Shown here: positions 1 through 7,429 of the stretch, one piece after another
Position numbering within the stretch: the stretch's first letter is position 1
How the letters are laid out: every line of letters begins with the position of its first letter
Assembly: GCA_030667645.1 (NCBI GenBank)
Contig: DAOUVM010000104.1
Span: 1 to 7,885 of the forward strand
DNA from: Ardenticatenales bacterium
GTDB taxonomy: Bacteria; Chloroflexota; Anaerolineae; Promineifilales; UBA4811
Reading direction: 5' to 3'
Length of the DNA: 7,885 bases
Program-made: the position numbers and the translations under genes
Notes under the pieces: generated by a model
What the model was told of the DNA's origin: nothing
What the model saw: the letters and a program-made list of their open reading frames with translations, nothing else
Database searches by the model: none

Positions 1-404
1 GCATCAACGAGCTTTTTCGCAGCGTACACCATGGCGGCGAGCGAAGCCTTCATGTCGCATGCGCCAACGCCATACAGCGCCCCATCCTCAATTATCCCCA
101 TCCATGGATCACGGTGCCAGGCCGCCCGATCAGTGACACGAGCGGTATCCATGTGCCCATTGTAGAGCAGCATCGGCCGCCGTGTGGTGGGATCATCCTC
201 CGGTCCACGCTGCGAACTAGTTCCCAACCGAGCGACCACATTGCCAATCCGGTCAATCCGAACATCAGTAACGCCCACCCCGAGGAGTTCATCCACCAAC
301 AACTGTGCGACCTTTTCCTCCTGGGTTGAGAGACTTGGAGTGCGCACCAGTCGGCTAAGAAAGGCATTTAGACTAGATCGTTCGCGTGGCGTCAGCCCGA
401 ACAT
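1..404 (-). CDS. M20-family metallopeptidase/deacylase, N-terminal part (cut by window edge)
   Basis: The reading frame from the ATG at 404 stays open to the left edge, giving 134 residues of an incomplete protein. Visible M20 (ArgE/DapE/YgeY-like) signatures are NGHMDT at residues 82-87, where His84 would be a zinc ligand and Asp86 the supporting acid, and YGVGACDMKA at 111-120, where Asp117 would bridge the two metals. The text between them (AAWHRDPWMGIIEDGALYG) is typical of the family. M20 enzymes are cytosolic di-zinc hydrolases that remove acyl groups from amino acids or cut small peptides; the substrate cannot be told from this half. The start is supported by GGGAG at 411-415 on the minus strand, 6 bases before ATG. 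The gene begins 11 bases after the sugar transferase stop, so it is probably the third gene of the glycan operon, although a role in glycan synthesis is not evident. The rest of the catalytic domain, including the general-base Glu, lies outside the window. Confidence 0.86.
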   Translation of the reverse strand, partial: MFGLTPRERSSLNAFLSRLVRTPSLSTQEEKVAQLLVDELLGVGVTDVRIDRIGNVVARLGTSSQRGPEDDPTTRRPMLLYNGHMDTARVTDRAAWHRDPWMGIIEDGALYGVGACDMKASLAAMVYAAKKLVD

Positions 405-410
405 CGATGT

Positions 411-415
411 CTCCC
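411..415 (-). promoter_or_regulatory. Ribosome binding site of the M20 gene, overlapping next to the upstream stop
   Basis: On the minus strand the text TTGAGGGAGACATCGATG contains the TGA stop of the sugar transferase (418-416) and directly after it the Shine-Dalgarno GGGAG, 6 bases before the ATG of the M20 gene. Stop codon and ribosome site are adjacent, so terminating ribosomes are placed on the next start; this fits translational coupling within one mRNA. Confidence 0.7.
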
Positions 416-1861
416 TCAATATGCACCTCGGCCGAAGAAGAACAGGGGGATGGTTCGCAAGATGATTTGCACATCCAATCCAAGGCTCCAGTTCTCCGTA
501 TAGTAGATATCCAGCAAACACATCTCGTCAAACGTCAGGTCGCTCCTCCCGCTTACCTGCCACAGTCCCGTCATGCCTGGTTTGACTTTCAGCCGTTCCC
601 GCTGCCAGGTCATGTATTCGGCTACCTCCGAAGCCAACGGAGGCCGCGGGCCAGCTAGGCTCATGTGGCCCTGCAGGACATTTACCAGTTGAGGCAGTTC
701 ATCGAGGCTCGTTCTGCGAATGAATCGGCCGACGCGCGTAGATCGTGGGTCCTGCTTGATCTTGAACAGCGGTCCATCGCCCTGGTTCAAGCCCATCAAG
801 GCTGACTTTTCTTCGTCAGCACCGACCCGCATTGATCGGAACTTGATGACCTCGAATGGCCGTTCGCCTTCTCCCAATCGCTCCTGTCTGAACAGGATTG
901 GCCCCTTGGTGTCGAGCCGGATGGCTGCCGCCACGATCGCCATCAAGGGGGAAAAGAGCAGCAGCGCAAGGCTGGCGCCGACGATGTCCATGGCACGCTT
1001 TAGCAGACGCGGGCCTCGGCCCATTGTAGTTTCCCGCATACCCAACAGCGGAATCCCGCCTAGGTTATCCATGTCAACCTGGTTGAGGCTGAGGTGGTAA
1101 AAATCGGGCACGACGCGGGCGCGCACACCAGCCCGCCGGCAGGTAGCGACGATGCGCTGGATTCTTTCTTGATGAGCGGACGGCAGGGTGATGATCACTT
1201 CAGTGACCGCGTGCGCGGCCAGCGCAGCCGTCAGGTCATCCAGTCCACCGAGTCGGCGAAAACGGCCGATCGCCGCCCCCCCCTCGGCCGGGTCCGGCTC
1301 CAAGAAGCCTACCACCTGGTAGCCCAGGTCGGGCCGGGCAACAAGCGTCCGCATCACTGCTCTCCCGATCTCCCCAGCGCCCACAATCAGCGTGCGGTCC
1401 ACCCCAATCCCGCGCCGGCGCAGCCGGCTCTCAACTGTCCGCTTGAGAAGACGGCTCAAGCTGAGAAGGAGGACGGTGAGAACGCTGACGTACAGAAAGA
1501 GCAAACGGGAAAACGCAAGGGGGCGTATCCCAAATATCATCACCAGTACCACAGCCATCCCGGTGGTCGTACCGTTGACGATAGTATAAACCTCGTCCAG
1601 CCAACTCGTTCCGCGGAGCAGCTTCCATGCACCATCCAACCAGAGCGTAAAGATGAGTACGCCGGTATAGCCAACCTGTAACATCACATAGGCCGAATAG
1701 TGTACAAAATCGGCCGGGTCCACGTCGCGGAATAGCGTTAACTCGTAGCGCAGGTAGTAACTCGCCGCGAAAGCGGCGTTGATGAGCAGGATGTCAGTGA
1801 TAATCACTAACCACTGAGTGATCCCAACCTGCTTCCGAGATTCGTTGGCTCTGCTGGTCAT
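416..1861 (-). CDS. Polyprenyl-phosphate sugar-1-phosphate transferase (exopolysaccharide priming enzyme, WbaP/WcaJ/CpsE type)
   Basis: A 481-residue inner-membrane protein that is predicted to transfer a hexose-1-phosphate from a nucleotide sugar to undecaprenyl phosphate, the first step of exopolysaccharide or O-antigen repeat-unit assembly. Four hydrophobic segments (about residues 16-37, 56-76, 90-111, 118-139) precede a Rossmann-like domain with GAGEIG at 161-166. The C-terminal bacterial sugar transferase domain starts at KRAMD (288) with a hydrophobic re-entrant helix (290-316). It then shows KFRSM (340-344), DELPQLVNVL (387-396), AGPRPP (403-408) and VKPGMTGLWQVSGR (426-439), and ends in GRGAY, the usual C-terminus. 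Asp387-Glu388 matches the Asp-Glu dyad known from monotopic phosphoglycosyl transferases such as PglC. All core motifs are intact and the length is normal for the long (CpsE-like) form. I chose the ATG at 1861 because it overlaps the upstream stop as ATGA; an in-frame ATG at 1927 would run 66 bases into the previous gene. The sugar specificity is not readable. Confidence 0.94.
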   Translation of the reverse strand: MTSRANESRKQVGITQWLVIITDILLINAAFAASYYLRYELTLFRDVDPADFVHYSAYVMLQVGYTGVLIFTLWLDGAWKLLRGTSWLDEVYTIVNGTTTGMAVVLVMIFGIRPLAFSRLLFLYVSVLTVLLLSLSRLLKRTVESRLRRRGIGVDRTLIVGAGEIGRAVMRTLVARPDLGYQVVGFLEPDPAEGGAAIGRFRRLGGLDDLTAALAAHAVTEVIITLPSAHQERIQRIVATCRRAGVRARVVPDFYHLSLNQVDMDNLGGIPLLGMRETTMGRGPRLLKRAMDIVGASLALLLFSPLMAIVAAAIRLDTKGPILFRQERLGEGERPFEVIKFRSMRVGADEEKSALMGLNQGDGPLFKIKQDPRSTRVGRFIRRTSLDELPQLVNVLQGHMSLAGPRPPLASEVAEYMTWQRERLKVKPGMTGLWQVSGRSDLTFDEMCLLDIYYTENWSLGLDVQIILRTIPLFFFGRGAY

Positions 1862-3051
1862 CGGTTTCCAGTCAGGGCCAAAGCCTGCCGGTATGCGTTC
1901 ACGGTGGCGGTCGCAGTTCTTTGCCACGTGAAATTGGCCGCCTGGATCCTGCCCCGATCCCGCAACGTATCCCGAAGGGAATCATCTGTCAGAGCCAGGT
2001 GAAGCGCGTCTGCCAGGGCGTCCGTGTCCTGCGGGTCCACCAGCAGGGCGGCGGGCTCTCCCGCCAAGCCGACCGCCTCAGGCATTGAAGAGACATTGGA
2101 TGCCACGACCGGCGTCTGGCAGGCCATTGCTTCGATGACCGGCAATCCAAAACCTTCGTACAGGGACGGATAGGCGAGAACGGCGGCCGCGTTGTACCAG
2201 TAGGGCAACTCGGTCTCTGCTACATAGCCGGGCATGATGACGTCATCTTGCAGGTTCAGGTTCTGAATCTCGGCTGCGATCTCATCATAGAGCCATCCTT
2301 TGTCGCCAGCCAGCACCAGTTTGGCCGATGTTCCGTTGCCCCGCAAGCGACCGAAGGCCTGGATCAACCGTGGCAGGTTTTTGCGTGGCTGCAACGTGCC
2401 CAGATGGAGGATAAACCGTTCAGGCAAGCCTCGCCGGACTCGGAAGGCGGCCACCTTGTCGGCCGGCAGCGGCTGGAACTGCTCTCCCACACCGGGACAA
2501 GCCACCGATATTCTATCGGCGGAGAGACCCCACTGCTTGACTAGATCCCTACGAGTGCTCTCAGAGATGGCAATGACTCGCCGGGCGCGGCGACAGGAGA
2601 GGCGGGCAAAGAGACGCAAATAGGCTCGCTGGCCGGTCGGAAACGCAGCCGGGAAATGGATGAAGCTGAGATCATAGACAGTGACTATTGTGGGCCATGG
2701 GAAGGCCAGCGGAGTGACAAAAGCCATGCCATGCAGCAGGTGGAGCCGGGTTTTGAGACCCGCCAGCTTTCCCCGCAAATAGATGGTGGGGAGAGCGATT
2801 TGCTCCCACAGAATGCGGATCGCGGGGCGACCTGTTGGCCATGCTGAACGCATCACAGTCAACGAACGATCGCCCTCCAACTGCCCTTCACCCAGAAAGA
2901 CTGTAAAGTGGAGATCAGAGGCTCCTTCTGCCGCCGGAAGGTGGCGCAGTAGGTTGGAGATGTACCCGTGTATCCCGGTGCTGCGGTAGCCCGCTTGCCG
3001 AGACAGCAAGTGGGCATTGATGCCCACTTGCCACAGTCGCCTGGTGCTCAT
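1858..3051 (-). CDS. GT4-family glycosyltransferase (GT-B fold)
   Basis: A 397-residue cytosolic or membrane-associated glycosyltransferase, expected to add a sugar from a nucleotide donor to a lipid-linked glycan made by the neighbouring priming transferase. The N-terminal acceptor domain has a glycine-containing loop (GIHGYISNLL, residues 27-36) and the DLSFIHFP segment (127-134) common in mannosyltransferase-like members. The donor domain has GTLQPRKN (218-225) with the Arg223-Lys224 pair that contacts the donor phosphates, and EGFGLPVIE with Glu299 and Glu307, the E-x7-E motif of retaining GT4 enzymes. The ATG at 3051 is preferred because homologous text begins at MSTRRLWQVGINAHLL. A frame extended upstream to 3264 would add 71 residues of no recognisable character and overlap the divergent gene. 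No Shine-Dalgarno precedes this ATG; the -10 box ends 7 bases before it, so a leaderless message is likely. The 3' end overlaps the sugar transferase start by four bases. Sugar and linkage specificity are unknown. Confidence 0.93.
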   Translation of the reverse strand: MSTRRLWQVGINAHLLSRQAGYRSTGIHGYISNLLRHLPAAEGASDLHFTVFLGEGQLEGDRSLTVMRSAWPTGRPAIRILWEQIALPTIYLRGKLAGLKTRLHLLHGMAFVTPLAFPWPTIVTVYDLSFIHFPAAFPTGQRAYLRLFARLSCRRARRVIAISESTRRDLVKQWGLSADRISVACPGVGEQFQPLPADKVAAFRVRRGLPERFILHLGTLQPRKNLPRLIQAFGRLRGNGTSAKLVLAGDKGWLYDEIAAEIQNLNLQDDVIMPGYVAETELPYWYNAAAVLAYPSLYEGFGLPVIEAMACQTPVVASNVSSMPEAVGLAGEPAALLVDPQDTDALADALHLALTDDSLRDTLRDRGRIQAANFTWQRTATATVNAYRQALALTGNR

Positions 3052-3058
3052 GGAGAGA

Positions 3059-3087
3059 ATTATACCAAGCCTTGCATAGGTGGCGAA
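3059..3087 (-). promoter_or_regulatory. Extended -10 promoter of the glycan operon, predicted leaderless start
   Basis: On the minus strand a perfect TATAAT (3064 to 3059) is preceded by TGG (3067-3065), giving the TGn extended -10 element. A weak -35, TTCGCC (3087-3082, 3 of 6 matches to TTGACA), sits at a 17-base spacing. Only TCTCTCC separates TATAAT from the ATG at 3051, so transcription should begin at about 3052-3051, at or one base before the start codon. There is no purine-rich ribosome site in those bases. Confidence 0.68.
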
Positions 3088-3100
3088 CTTGGGATATAAA
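3072..3100 (+). promoter_or_regulatory. Candidate promoter of the flavoprotein pair, overlapping the divergent glycan promoter
   Basis: TTGCAT (3072-3077, 3 of 6) and TATAAA (3095-3100, 5 of 6) are 17 bases apart on the plus strand. Transcription would start near 3107 and leave a leader of about 74 bases before the GTG at 3181. The -35 lies inside the spacer of the minus-strand promoter, so the two could not be occupied by RNA polymerase together. A second, weaker -10-like GATATT with TGC in front lies at 3165-3170 and cannot be excluded. Confidence 0.4.
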
Positions 3101-3180
3101 GCGAGGCGTGCTGCCGGCGCAATAGGACCTGGTGACATCTTACCCTGTGCGGCAGAATCCATGCGATATTGGTGACAAGC

Positions 3181-4755
3181 GTGATCGATTCCGAGTTCGT
3201 TGTCAAAGGACTGCGCAAATCTATCTACGATCATGAACCGCTGCGGTTGACGCTGAGCCGGCAACTGGACCTACCGGAGATCGAGAGTGTGACAGTGGAC
3301 CGGGAAGCCGTTGACGCCCGGCGCAGGTCGAGCGTGGTGTACGTGTACAATCTGCGCTTTCGTGTCTCGCACGCGTCAGCGCGCCTGCAGAGATTGCTCG
3401 CTGAAGGAGAGGTTCTTCTCCACCAACCGAAAACCCTTTCCGAGCCTGAGCGACGTCTGAGCTTGCCGGAGCGGCCGGTGATCATCGGGTTTGGCCCGGC
3501 CGGGATGTTTGCCGGGCTTGCCCTGGCCCGACTTGGTTACCGGCCGGTCATCTATGATCGGGGCGAGCCGATCGAGGATCGGGTCAGGACCGTTGGCGAG
3601 CTGTGGCGAGAGGGCAAGCTTGATCCTGACTCGAATCTGCAGTTCGGCGAGGGCGGGGCTGGCACGTTCTCCGACGGCAAGCTGACTGCCGGCAAGCGCG
3701 ACCCGCTCAACGAGAGTATCCTGCGGATCCTTGTGGAGGCCGGGGCACCGAAGCAGATCCTTTTCCAAGGCAAACCGCACATTGGAAGCGACCGCCTGCG
3801 GCCGGTGGTGCAGAGCTTGCGCCGACAGATTGAGGGCATGGGCGGCGAGGTGCATTTTGGGCACACCTTCTCCGACCTACAACTCGACCACAGTACGGTG
3901 AAAGGAATAGTCACAAACAGTAAGAGTGTTTCTTCCCCCTGTGTCATCCTGGCAATGGGTCACAGCGCACGGGATACCGTGGAGATGCTCCACCGGCGCG
4001 GCGTAGGTATGGACACCAAGCCATTTGCGGTCGGCGTGCGGATCGAGCACCCGGCCTGGTTCGTCAACCAGGCGCAGTATGGGCAACAGGCAGCAGCGGT
4101 TCTGCCCGCGGCCGATTATCGACTAACCCACCGCCACGGTGAGCTGGGAGTGTACACCTTTTGCATGTGCCCCGGCGGCCGGGTGGTCTGCGCATCCAGC
4201 GAGCCCGGCCAATTGGTGACGAACGGGATGAGCCTGTTCGCTCGGGGCGAGGAGTACTCTAATAGCGCAATCGTGGTCAGCATCAATCCCGCAGATCATG
4301 GGTTCCATTCCCCGCTTGAGGCGATCGCCTTCCAACGCCGCTTTGAGGAGCTTGCATTCACTGCTGGCGGCGGCGGGTTCTGTGCCCCGGCTCAACGGGC
4401 GCGGGATTTCATGCGCCAGGAGCCATCCTCCACCCTTCCACCAGCTACCTACGAGCCGGGCCTGACCCCGGCCGATCTCAACACCATTCTCCCGGCATCC
4501 ATCGTCCCAGCACTGCGGGCGGGCTTGGCAGCGTTCGACCGAAAGCTGGGAGGCTTTGTGGACAAGGGGGTCCTGATCGGTTTCGAGAGTCGCACATCCA
4601 GCCCGGTACGGATCTTGCGGAATGAGAACTTTGAGTCGGTCACCACACCGGGCCTCTACCTGCTAGGGGAAGGAGCGGGGTATGCGGGCGGCATCATGAC
4701 TTGCGCGCTGGATGCGATCCGCTTTGTGCGACTGGTGCAGCCGTGGCAGGCTTGA
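3181..4755 (+). CDS. FAD-dependent dehydrogenase, COG2509 type (NAD(P)/FAD-dependent oxidoreductase)
   Basis: About 524 residues, the normal size for this family of uncharacterised soluble flavoproteins. In numbering from the TTG at 3169, an N-terminal alpha/beta domain (about 10-80) with the EAVDARRR segment is followed by the FAD-binding Rossmann motif GFGPAG at 107-112. NLQFGEGGAGTFSDGKLTAG at 156-175 and CMCPGGRVV at 332-340, both family hallmarks, follow, and the C-terminal FAD-closing segment LLGEGAGYAGGIM lies at 498-510. The two cysteines of CMCPGG could be redox-active, but this is not established. Start choice: TTG 3169, GTG 3172 and GTG 3181 are in frame with no ATG. GTG 3181 is preferred because GGTGA at 3171-3175 pairs with the 16S tail at good spacing and because family members begin close to this point. 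The next flavoprotein gene follows after 11 bases, so the two are probably co-transcribed. The substrate is unknown. Confidence 0.91.
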   Translation: MIDSEFVVKGLRKSIYDHEPLRLTLSRQLDLPEIESVTVDREAVDARRRSSVVYVYNLRFRVSHASARLQRLLAEGEVLLHQPKTLSEPERRLSLPERPVIIGFGPAGMFAGLALARLGYRPVIYDRGEPIEDRVRTVGELWREGKLDPDSNLQFGEGGAGTFSDGKLTAGKRDPLNESILRILVEAGAPKQILFQGKPHIGSDRLRPVVQSLRRQIEGMGGEVHFGHTFSDLQLDHSTVKGIVTNSKSVSSPCVILAMGHSARDTVEMLHRRGVGMDTKPFAVGVRIEHPAWFVNQAQYGQQAAAVLPAADYRLTHRHGELGVYTFCMCPGGRVVCASSEPGQLVTNGMSLFARGEEYSNSAIVVSINPADHGFHSPLEAIAFQRRFEELAFTAGGGGFCAPAQRARDFMRQEPSSTLPPATYEPGLTPADLNTILPASIVPALRAGLAAFDRKLGGFVDKGVLIGFESRTSSPVRILRNENFESVTTPGLYLLGEGAGYAGGIMTCALDAIRFVRLVQPWQA

Positions 4756-4766
4756 GAGCGGGGTAG

Positions 4767-5990
4767 ATGGCGGTAGTAGGGGTCATTGGCGCTGGCCCGG
4801 CTGGGATGATGGCCGCGCTGTTTGCAGCGCGGCGGGGGGCGCGCGTGTTACTGTTCGATCGCAACAGGACGATCGGCCGCAAGTTGCTGGCAACTGGCAA
4901 CGGCCGGTGCAATCTGACAAACGCGAGCGTGGCCGCCGGGCGTTATGCCTGTGCTGATCCGGTTTTTCTGGAGCAGGCACTGGCAGCCTTTGGCCGGAAG
5001 GAATTGATCGACGCTCTGTCGGATCTGGGTATCCCCACCTATGCCACCCCCGATGGATGGTATTATCCGCTTTCCAACTCGGCAGCCACCGTGGTGGCTG
5101 CTCTTTCTGCTGCACTTGAGCAAGCCGCAGTGGAGCTCTTTCTTCAAATCAAGATCAACAACATCCGGAGGGAAAACGAGGGATTCGTTCTGGAGGCTGG
5201 CGGGCCTTTGCACAGCCATACCGTTGAGCGGGTTGTTGTGGCGACGGGTGGCAAAGCGCAACCAGTACTCGGGTCAAGAGGGGAATTCTTTCCACTGCTG
5301 GAAAGACTGGGGCACACCATCGTTCCCGTTCGGCCGGCGCTGGTTCCCATACGGGCCGATGTAAAGCGGTTCCACAAGCTACAGGGAGTGCGACTGGATG
5401 TGGGGTTGGCACTGTACCGCGGGAGGACAAAGCTGGGAGAGACTCTGGGCAACCTGATGTTCACCCAGTTTGGTTTTAGCGGGCCGGCAGCGATGGACCT
5501 GAGCCACTTGATCAGCACCCAGGCGGAGGATGCTTTTCCGCTGACGCTGACCGTCAACCTGGTGCCGCATCATCTGGATCAATTGCACCGGCTGGTTGCT
5601 CGAAAGCGAACTGACCCGTTCCCACTGCGGGTGCTGCTGGGGGCGGTCCTGCCGGCGAAAATCCCTCCGGTGCTTTTGGAGTTGGCGGGCCTCCCGGGCG
5701 AGGCGCGCCTGAACCAGGTGTCGGAGCTGGAGTTGGAAAGACTACTCGGTCTACTGACCGGGGTCTCGGTGATGGTCAAGGGAACACGAGGTTTCCAGTT
5801 CAGCCAACTATCAACCGGGGGAGTGCCGGTCACCGAAGTGGATTCGAGTACGCTAGAGTCCCGTAGGGTCAAGAGGCTTTACCTGACCGGCGAGGTGCTT
5901 GACGTGACAGGGCCGTGCGGAGGATACAATCTGCAGTATGCCTTTACGAGCGGAGCGCTTGCGGGAATGGCGGCCGGTGGCGAAACCTAG
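4767..5990 (+). CDS. HI0933-family flavoprotein, COG2081 (YhiN/BaiN-like FAD-dependent oxidoreductase)
   Basis: A complete 407-residue soluble flavoprotein of usual family length. The N-terminal dinucleotide-binding motif GAGPAG is at 9-13 in the segment VGVIGAGPAGMMAALFAA. It is followed by GRKLLATGNGRCNLTN (37-52), which is diagnostic for the HI0933 family. The middle domain carries GNLMFTQFGFSGPAAMDLS (228-246) and LSTGGVPV (348-355), and the C-terminus GEVLDVTGPCGGYNLQ (375-390) with the family's Gly-Gly-Tyr-Asn-Leu-Gln closing motif. Members have been linked to bile-acid reduction in gut clostridia (BaiN), but most have no proven substrate, and that name should not be carried over here. 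The ATG at 4767 follows the stop of the COG2509 gene by 11 bases with a modest GGGG-containing ribosome site (4760-4763). Both the start and the tandem layout support a two-gene operon of related redox flavoproteins. Confidence 0.93.
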   Translation: MAVVGVIGAGPAGMMAALFAARRGARVLLFDRNRTIGRKLLATGNGRCNLTNASVAAGRYACADPVFLEQALAAFGRKELIDALSDLGIPTYATPDGWYYPLSNSAATVVAALSAALEQAAVELFLQIKINNIRRENEGFVLEAGGPLHSHTVERVVVATGGKAQPVLGSRGEFFPLLERLGHTIVPVRPALVPIRADVKRFHKLQGVRLDVGLALYRGRTKLGETLGNLMFTQFGFSGPAAMDLSHLISTQAEDAFPLTLTVNLVPHHLDQLHRLVARKRTDPFPLRVLLGAVLPAKIPPVLLELAGLPGEARLNQVSELELERLLGLLTGVSVMVKGTRGFQFSQLSTGGVPVTEVDSSTLESRRVKRLYLTGEVLDVTGPCGGYNLQYAFTSGALAGMAAGGET

Positions 5991-6116
5991 CACTTGATGA
6001 AAATTACTTTCCGTTTTGGATGGTGAATCACGTACACTCTGCAGCCACGAGAATGTCAAGTTGATGTTAAACAAGTGCAAAGGGAGCAGCCCCACGGGCC
6101 AGCGCACGTTGCCCTG

Positions 6117-7337
6117 CTAGGGTTCGACAATCAGTCGATCAAACCCCAGTGGCACCATCTGGAACCAAGTATTCCCTGGTCTGAGTGGAAGGATACCCCC
6201 ATCCAGGTCCGTGAAAGTAAGCATGTCCTCGCGGTCTGCACGTTGCCAGCGACCCTCGTAGCGCTGCCCATCGCGAAACAGGGAGGCCGGGCCGTCACCC
6301 CAGATCTGGATCTGGACAGAGTAATGCCCTCCGGCCACATGGTCTTCCAGGATGTCGGTATCTTTGTGATGAGCACCCACAATGACCACGTTGGCGGCCG
6401 AGAGTTGAGCACCGCTGTTTTGTTCGGTGTGCATCGCGCCGCCTTGCCACCGCAGGTACCGGCCGGTGGCTGGCGTGTAGACCCATTTGACCTGGCAATC
6501 GGCCGAGAGATAGCCTACCAGTAGATTGCTGACTGGTACTCCACCCGCCGGCGGTGTGTTGCTGAAAGCCAGTCCCTTGAGTTCGGGGCGGGCGTTGTTG
6601 TCATTGCTGTCCAACCAGGCCCAAATGTCGTACAGATCGGCAAACAGAGTGTGTTCGAAAGGTATGCCATCTCGAGGCATGCGATAAAAGAAGGGCTCAC
6701 CATAGCCAAAGTCGGGGGAGATGACGCGGTCATAAAAGTCCGAGTAGCGGATCTTGTCCCGCACGCCAGCGCTGGCACCGGAATAGGCAAAGGCGGACTG
6801 ATACATGGCCGGGATCTCCAGGTCAATCATTCGGCCACTGCGTATCGATCCCACCTGGCTGGTTCCCTGTCCATAATAGATGGCTGTCAACCGGGTCACG
6901 CCCCCCTCTGCATAGTGCTCGAACACGATGTCAGCCTTGTCCAGCCCCGTCTGGGGGCGGACATGCTGGGGAGGATAGTTGGAGATCTTGACCGCCACCG
7001 GGCGGCGATCCAATACGGTTGGATCAGTCATGGTTTCTCCGGTGAGAGGGTTCACGTCATGGTCATAGACGTCGGGCCCGATCAACCCTTCGATTACCTC
7101 GGGTTGGGGGGTGGCTGTCGGATCCGGGTCCGGCGTGGGAGATGGAGGTTTTTGGGTGATGGTCGGGATAGGTGTTGCCACGACTGGAGGAGGCTTGGTT
7201 GCGGCTGAATGCTGGACAGCGCCAGGAGTCTTGGTGGGCGTGGCTGTGGCATCCGGTTCCGAAGAGCAGGCACCGAGTAAAAGCAGCACTACCATCGCTA
7301 CCACCATGGTGGCTTGATGATTGAAGCTTGTACGCAT
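6117..7337 (-). CDS. DUF3048-domain (YerB-like) lipoprotein
   Basis: A 406-residue predicted lipoprotein. Residues 1-24 form a type II signal peptide with hydrophobic core VVAMVVLLLLGA and lipobox LGAC, so Cys24 would be lipidated and the protein anchored on the outer face of the membrane. Residues 25-79 are a Pro/Thr/Ala-rich spacer. The DUF3048 N-terminal domain follows with NPLTGE (96-101), RPVAVKISNYP (112-122), VRPQTGLDKADIVFE (126-140), GGVTRLTAIYY (145-155) and VGSIRSGR (162-169). A C-terminal DUF3048_C domain spans about 255-395 and ends in PGNTWFQMVP. Family members include YerB of Bacillus; the biochemical function is not known. The ATG at 7337 is chosen because GGAGG lies 9 bases upstream and because the signal peptide then starts normally with MRTS; an in-frame GTG at 7355 would place the ribosome site inside the gene. 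It is convergent with the flavoprotein pair and has its own promoter. The usual core motifs are intact. Confidence 0.92.
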   Translation of the reverse strand: MRTSFNHQATMVVAMVVLLLLGACSSEPDATATPTKTPGAVQHSAATKPPPVVATPIPTITQKPPSPTPDPDPTATPQPEVIEGLIGPDVYDHDVNPLTGETMTDPTVLDRRPVAVKISNYPPQHVRPQTGLDKADIVFEHYAEGGVTRLTAIYYGQGTSQVGSIRSGRMIDLEIPAMYQSAFAYSGASAGVRDKIRYSDFYDRVISPDFGYGEPFFYRMPRDGIPFEHTLFADLYDIWAWLDSNDNNARPELKGLAFSNTPPAGGVPVSNLLVGYLSADCQVKWVYTPATGRYLRWQGGAMHTEQNSGAQLSAANVVIVGAHHKDTDILEDHVAGGHYSVQIQIWGDGPASLFRDGQRYEGRWQRADREDMLTFTDLDGGILPLRPGNTWFQMVPLGFDRLIVEP

Positions 7338-7346
7338 GAGAAACGA

Positions 7347-7351
7347 CCTCC
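7347..7351 (-). promoter_or_regulatory. Shine-Dalgarno GGAGG of the DUF3048 gene
   Basis: GGAGG on the minus strand is followed by TCGTTTCTC (9 bases) and the ATG at 7337. It decides the start over the in-frame GTG at 7355. About 10 bases further upstream in the message, GGUAGC and GCUGCC (7377-7372 and 7366-7361, one G-U pair) can form a small hairpin with a 5-base loop in the leader. Confidence 0.72.
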
Positions 7352-7429
7352 ACACTAGCGGGCAGCCATTCGCTACCAGGTGTCATCATTCAGCAAACCC
7401 AGGGCATCCCGCCTGAGGCAGCGGCAAGG

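Noticed and set aside
1094..1681. Long plus-strand open frame opposite the sugar transferase
   Set aside because: It is the antisense of a gene with complete motifs; its composition is proline/arginine/serine-heavy and no domain is recognisable.
1862..1927. Upstream ATG giving a sugar transferase of 503 residues
   Set aside because: It lies wholly within the glycosyltransferase gene and the added residues are not family-like; the ATGA overlap start is the normal coupling arrangement.
3052..3264. A 71-residue N-terminal extension of the glycosyltransferase on the minus strand
   Set aside because: The added residues resemble no part of GT4 enzymes, would overlap the start of the divergent flavoprotein and would place both promoters inside a gene; the family text starts at the ATG at 3051.
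3376..3864. Long minus-strand open frame opposite the COG2509 flavoprotein
   Set aside because: The real gene on the plus strand has intact FAD motifs through this stretch; the antisense frame is a GC-rich codon artefact.
6054..6059. Perfect TTGACA on the minus strand, possible -35
   Set aside because: At 16-18 bases downstream there is no acceptable -10 (best TGTACG), and it would read antisense into the flavoprotein gene.
5991..6116. Bidirectional terminator between the convergent flavoprotein and lipoprotein genes
   Set aside because: Only small stems are found (GCCC/GGGC near 6090 and CCCT/AGGG over the lipoprotein stop), with no T-run on either strand; CACTTG and CAAGTG are 75 bases apart. 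Not supportable as a terminator.
7338..7355. GTG start giving six extra residues on the DUF3048 lipoprotein
   Set aside because: The GGAGG ribosome site lies inside those codons and points to the ATG at 7337.
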